Shown piece by piece: positions 47,723-48,777 of a stretch of 48,777 nt of DNA. Location of the stretch: positions 1 to 48,777 of the forward strand of contig DTSY01000010.1 of assembly GCA_012965075.1 (NCBI GenBank), written 5' to 3'. Source of the stretch: Gammaproteobacteria bacterium. GTDB taxonomy: Bacteria > Pseudomonadota > Gammaproteobacteria > Magnimaribacterales > Magnimaribacteraceae. How positions within the stretch are numbered: position 1 is the stretch's first letter; every line of letters starts with the position of its first letter. A program made the translations under genes and the position numbers. Below the pieces are notes generated by a model, which made no database searches, was not told where the DNA came from, and saw only the letters and a list, made by a program, of their open reading frames with translations.

Positions 47723-48514
47723 CTATTTACTAACTACTGAACCACCATCACAAGCTATGGTCTGGCCAACTGTATATTCACTTGCTCTCGAACATAAAAA
47801 TATTGCTAATCCGGCAATATCTTCCATGCCTCCTACTCTTCCACTTGGATTTCCTTCCCCTACAGTAGTCCAATCAACGTCTGTTTCGCCTCCAAATCCA
47901 ACACCTGTACTTAGCATCCAAGTTGGAAATGGACCTGGAGCGATAGCATTTACAATAATTTTTTCTTTGATTAAGGTAGCTGCTAATATTCTGGTCAAGT
48001 GATGTAAGGCTGCTTTTGAGGGTCCGTAAGCATAATTCTCAAAAGCTCCAGCCGTTAATCCATCAATGGAACCTATATTTACTACTCTGGAAGGATTACT
48101 TTTAGCTCCTTCTCTAAGCAGAGGTAGTAGTTTTTGCGTTAAGAAGAATACCCCTTTTACATTTGTATCCATAACTTTATCCCAACCATTTTCTGGATAT
48201 TCATCTAAAGGAGCTCCCCAAGCTGCGCCTGCATTATTTACTAAAATATCTAAATGAGATTCTTTGTTACCTAATTCTTTTGCTAAAGACTCTATACCTT
48301 CTAAATTTGATAGATCTGATGGTAAAGAAACGCATTCTTCACTGTATTCATTTGAAAGTCTGTCAGCTGTAGCATCGCAAACTTCTCCTTTTCTAGAATT
48401 TATATAAACTTTAGCACCGCTGGCTAAGAACCCTGCAGCTATCATTTCTCCTATTCCCCTAGAACCTCCTGTAACAAGTGCTATTTTTCCCTTGATTGAA
48501 AATAAATCCTTCAT
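47723..48514 (-). CDS. Short-chain dehydrogenase/reductase
   Basis: IALVTGGSRGIGEMIAAGF, NNAGAAWG, YGPSKAA (YxxxK), IAPGPFPTWM. Confidence 0.93.
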   Translation of the reverse strand: MKDLFSIKGKIALVTGGSRGIGEMIAAGFLASGAKVYINSRKGEVCDATADRLSNEYSEECVSLPSDLSNLEGIESLAKELGNKESHLDILVNNAGAAWGAPLDEYPENGWDKVMDTNVKGVFFLTQKLLPLLREGAKSNPSRVVNIGSIDGLTAGAFENYAYGPSKAALHHLTRILAATLIKEKIIVNAIAPGPFPTWMLSTGVGFGGETDVDWTTVGEGNPSGRVGGMEDIAGLAIFLCSRASEYTVGQTIACDGGSVVSK

Positions 48515-48533
48515 AATTTCTCCCTTGATAAAT

Positions 48534-48550
48534 TTTTTAAAACCTCAATA
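48534..48550 (+). promoter_or_regulatory. Possible heat-shock (sigma32-like) promoter CTTGATA-N9-CCTCAATA region
   Basis: CTTGATA at 48534-48540 and CCTCAATA at 48543-48550; loosely resembles CTTGAA/CCCCAT. Spacing between those two strings is only 2 nt, far shorter than the sigma32 spacer, so this is weak. Confidence 0.1.
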
Positions 48551-48558
48551 TATATAGT

Positions 48559-48612
48559 GTAGGTGCCTTAGGGGCCTACGTAAATTAAATAATAACTTGC
48601 TTAAATAAGGAG
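48559..48612 (+). promoter_or_regulatory. Candidate ROSE-like RNA thermometer in the hsp20 leader
   Basis: 5' hairpin GTAGGTGCC-TTA-GGGGCCTAC (48559-48579); then TTGCT (48597-48601)-TAAATA-AGGAG (48608-48612), the UYGCU/AGGA arrangement of ROSE elements, 6 nt before ATG. Confidence 0.45.
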
Positions 48613-48618
48613 TAAAAA

Positions 48619-48777
48619 ATGTTAAATACAACTTTTGATTCGATCTGGAGAGACATTTCTCCATTTGCTGTTGGGTTTGATAGAACTTTTGATTCTTTGG
48701 CACTACTTGCTAGTTCCAGAGCTAATGAAACTAACTATCCACCTTACAACATAAGAAAATTATCTGAAGATCAATAT
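48619..48777 (+). CDS. Small heat-shock protein Hsp20/IbpA family, truncated by window end
   Basis: MLNTTFDSIWRDISPFAVGFDRTFDSLALLASSRANETNYPPYNIRKLSEDQY: IbpA-like N-terminus (xxGFDRxF...YPPYNI). Confidence 0.88.
   Translation, partial: MLNTTFDSIWRDISPFAVGFDRTFDSLALLASSRANETNYPPYNIRKLSEDQY

Noticed and set aside
48534-48550. sigma32-like promoter before hsp20
   Set aside because: CTTGATA and CCTCAATA are present but much too close together for a sigma32 -35/-10 pair. Listed at very low confidence only; not used as evidence for the thermometer.
1-48777. CRISPR arrays, tRNA/rRNA genes, IS elements, prophage
   Set aside because: No regularly spaced repeats, transposase/integrase motifs, or tRNA-like cloverleaf/CCA signals were recognised by eye. 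A tRNAscan/Infernal run would be decisive.

Overview
AT-rich, gene-dense, streamlined-looking gammaproteobacterial chromosome segment. It resembles the marine SAR86 type by gene content and compactness; this is an inference, since no rRNA is present. No tRNA, rRNA, CRISPR, IS element or phage genes were recognised. The left half is mostly housekeeping: holB-tmk-mltG-fabF-acpP-fabG-fabD-rpmF-yceD, divergent rluC/rne, nudC, a NhaD/ArsB-like transporter, dusA, a TerB-like protein, mlaA, mrp, and a split metG. The middle has a rocD-ctlX-amidohydrolase cluster beside a TonB-dependent receptor, a BCCT transporter-metY-hydrolase-homocysteine methyltransferase cluster, a TPR-sulfotransferase and a second TonB receptor. 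The most striking region is a compact minus-strand operon at about 38.0-48.5 kb. It encodes an apparently complete coenzyme F420 pathway (CofG/H fusion = FbiC, CofC, CofD, single-domain CofE) plus an NADPH:F420 oxidoreductase. Interleaved are an SDR, a dienelactone-hydrolase-like protein, a serine hydrolase and an MDR oxidoreductase, which suggests an uncharacterised F420-linked metabolic module. Other signals include a ROSE-like RNA thermometer candidate upstream of a truncated Hsp20 gene, a near-perfect sigma54 promoter with an upstream palindrome before a TonB receptor, an SD-sequestering hairpin in the rne leader, RNase E without its Zn-link cysteines, a cysteine-free Mrp, MlaA without a lipobox, and an AGCS symporter with a large inserted domain. 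All calls come from reading the sequence; no database search was run.
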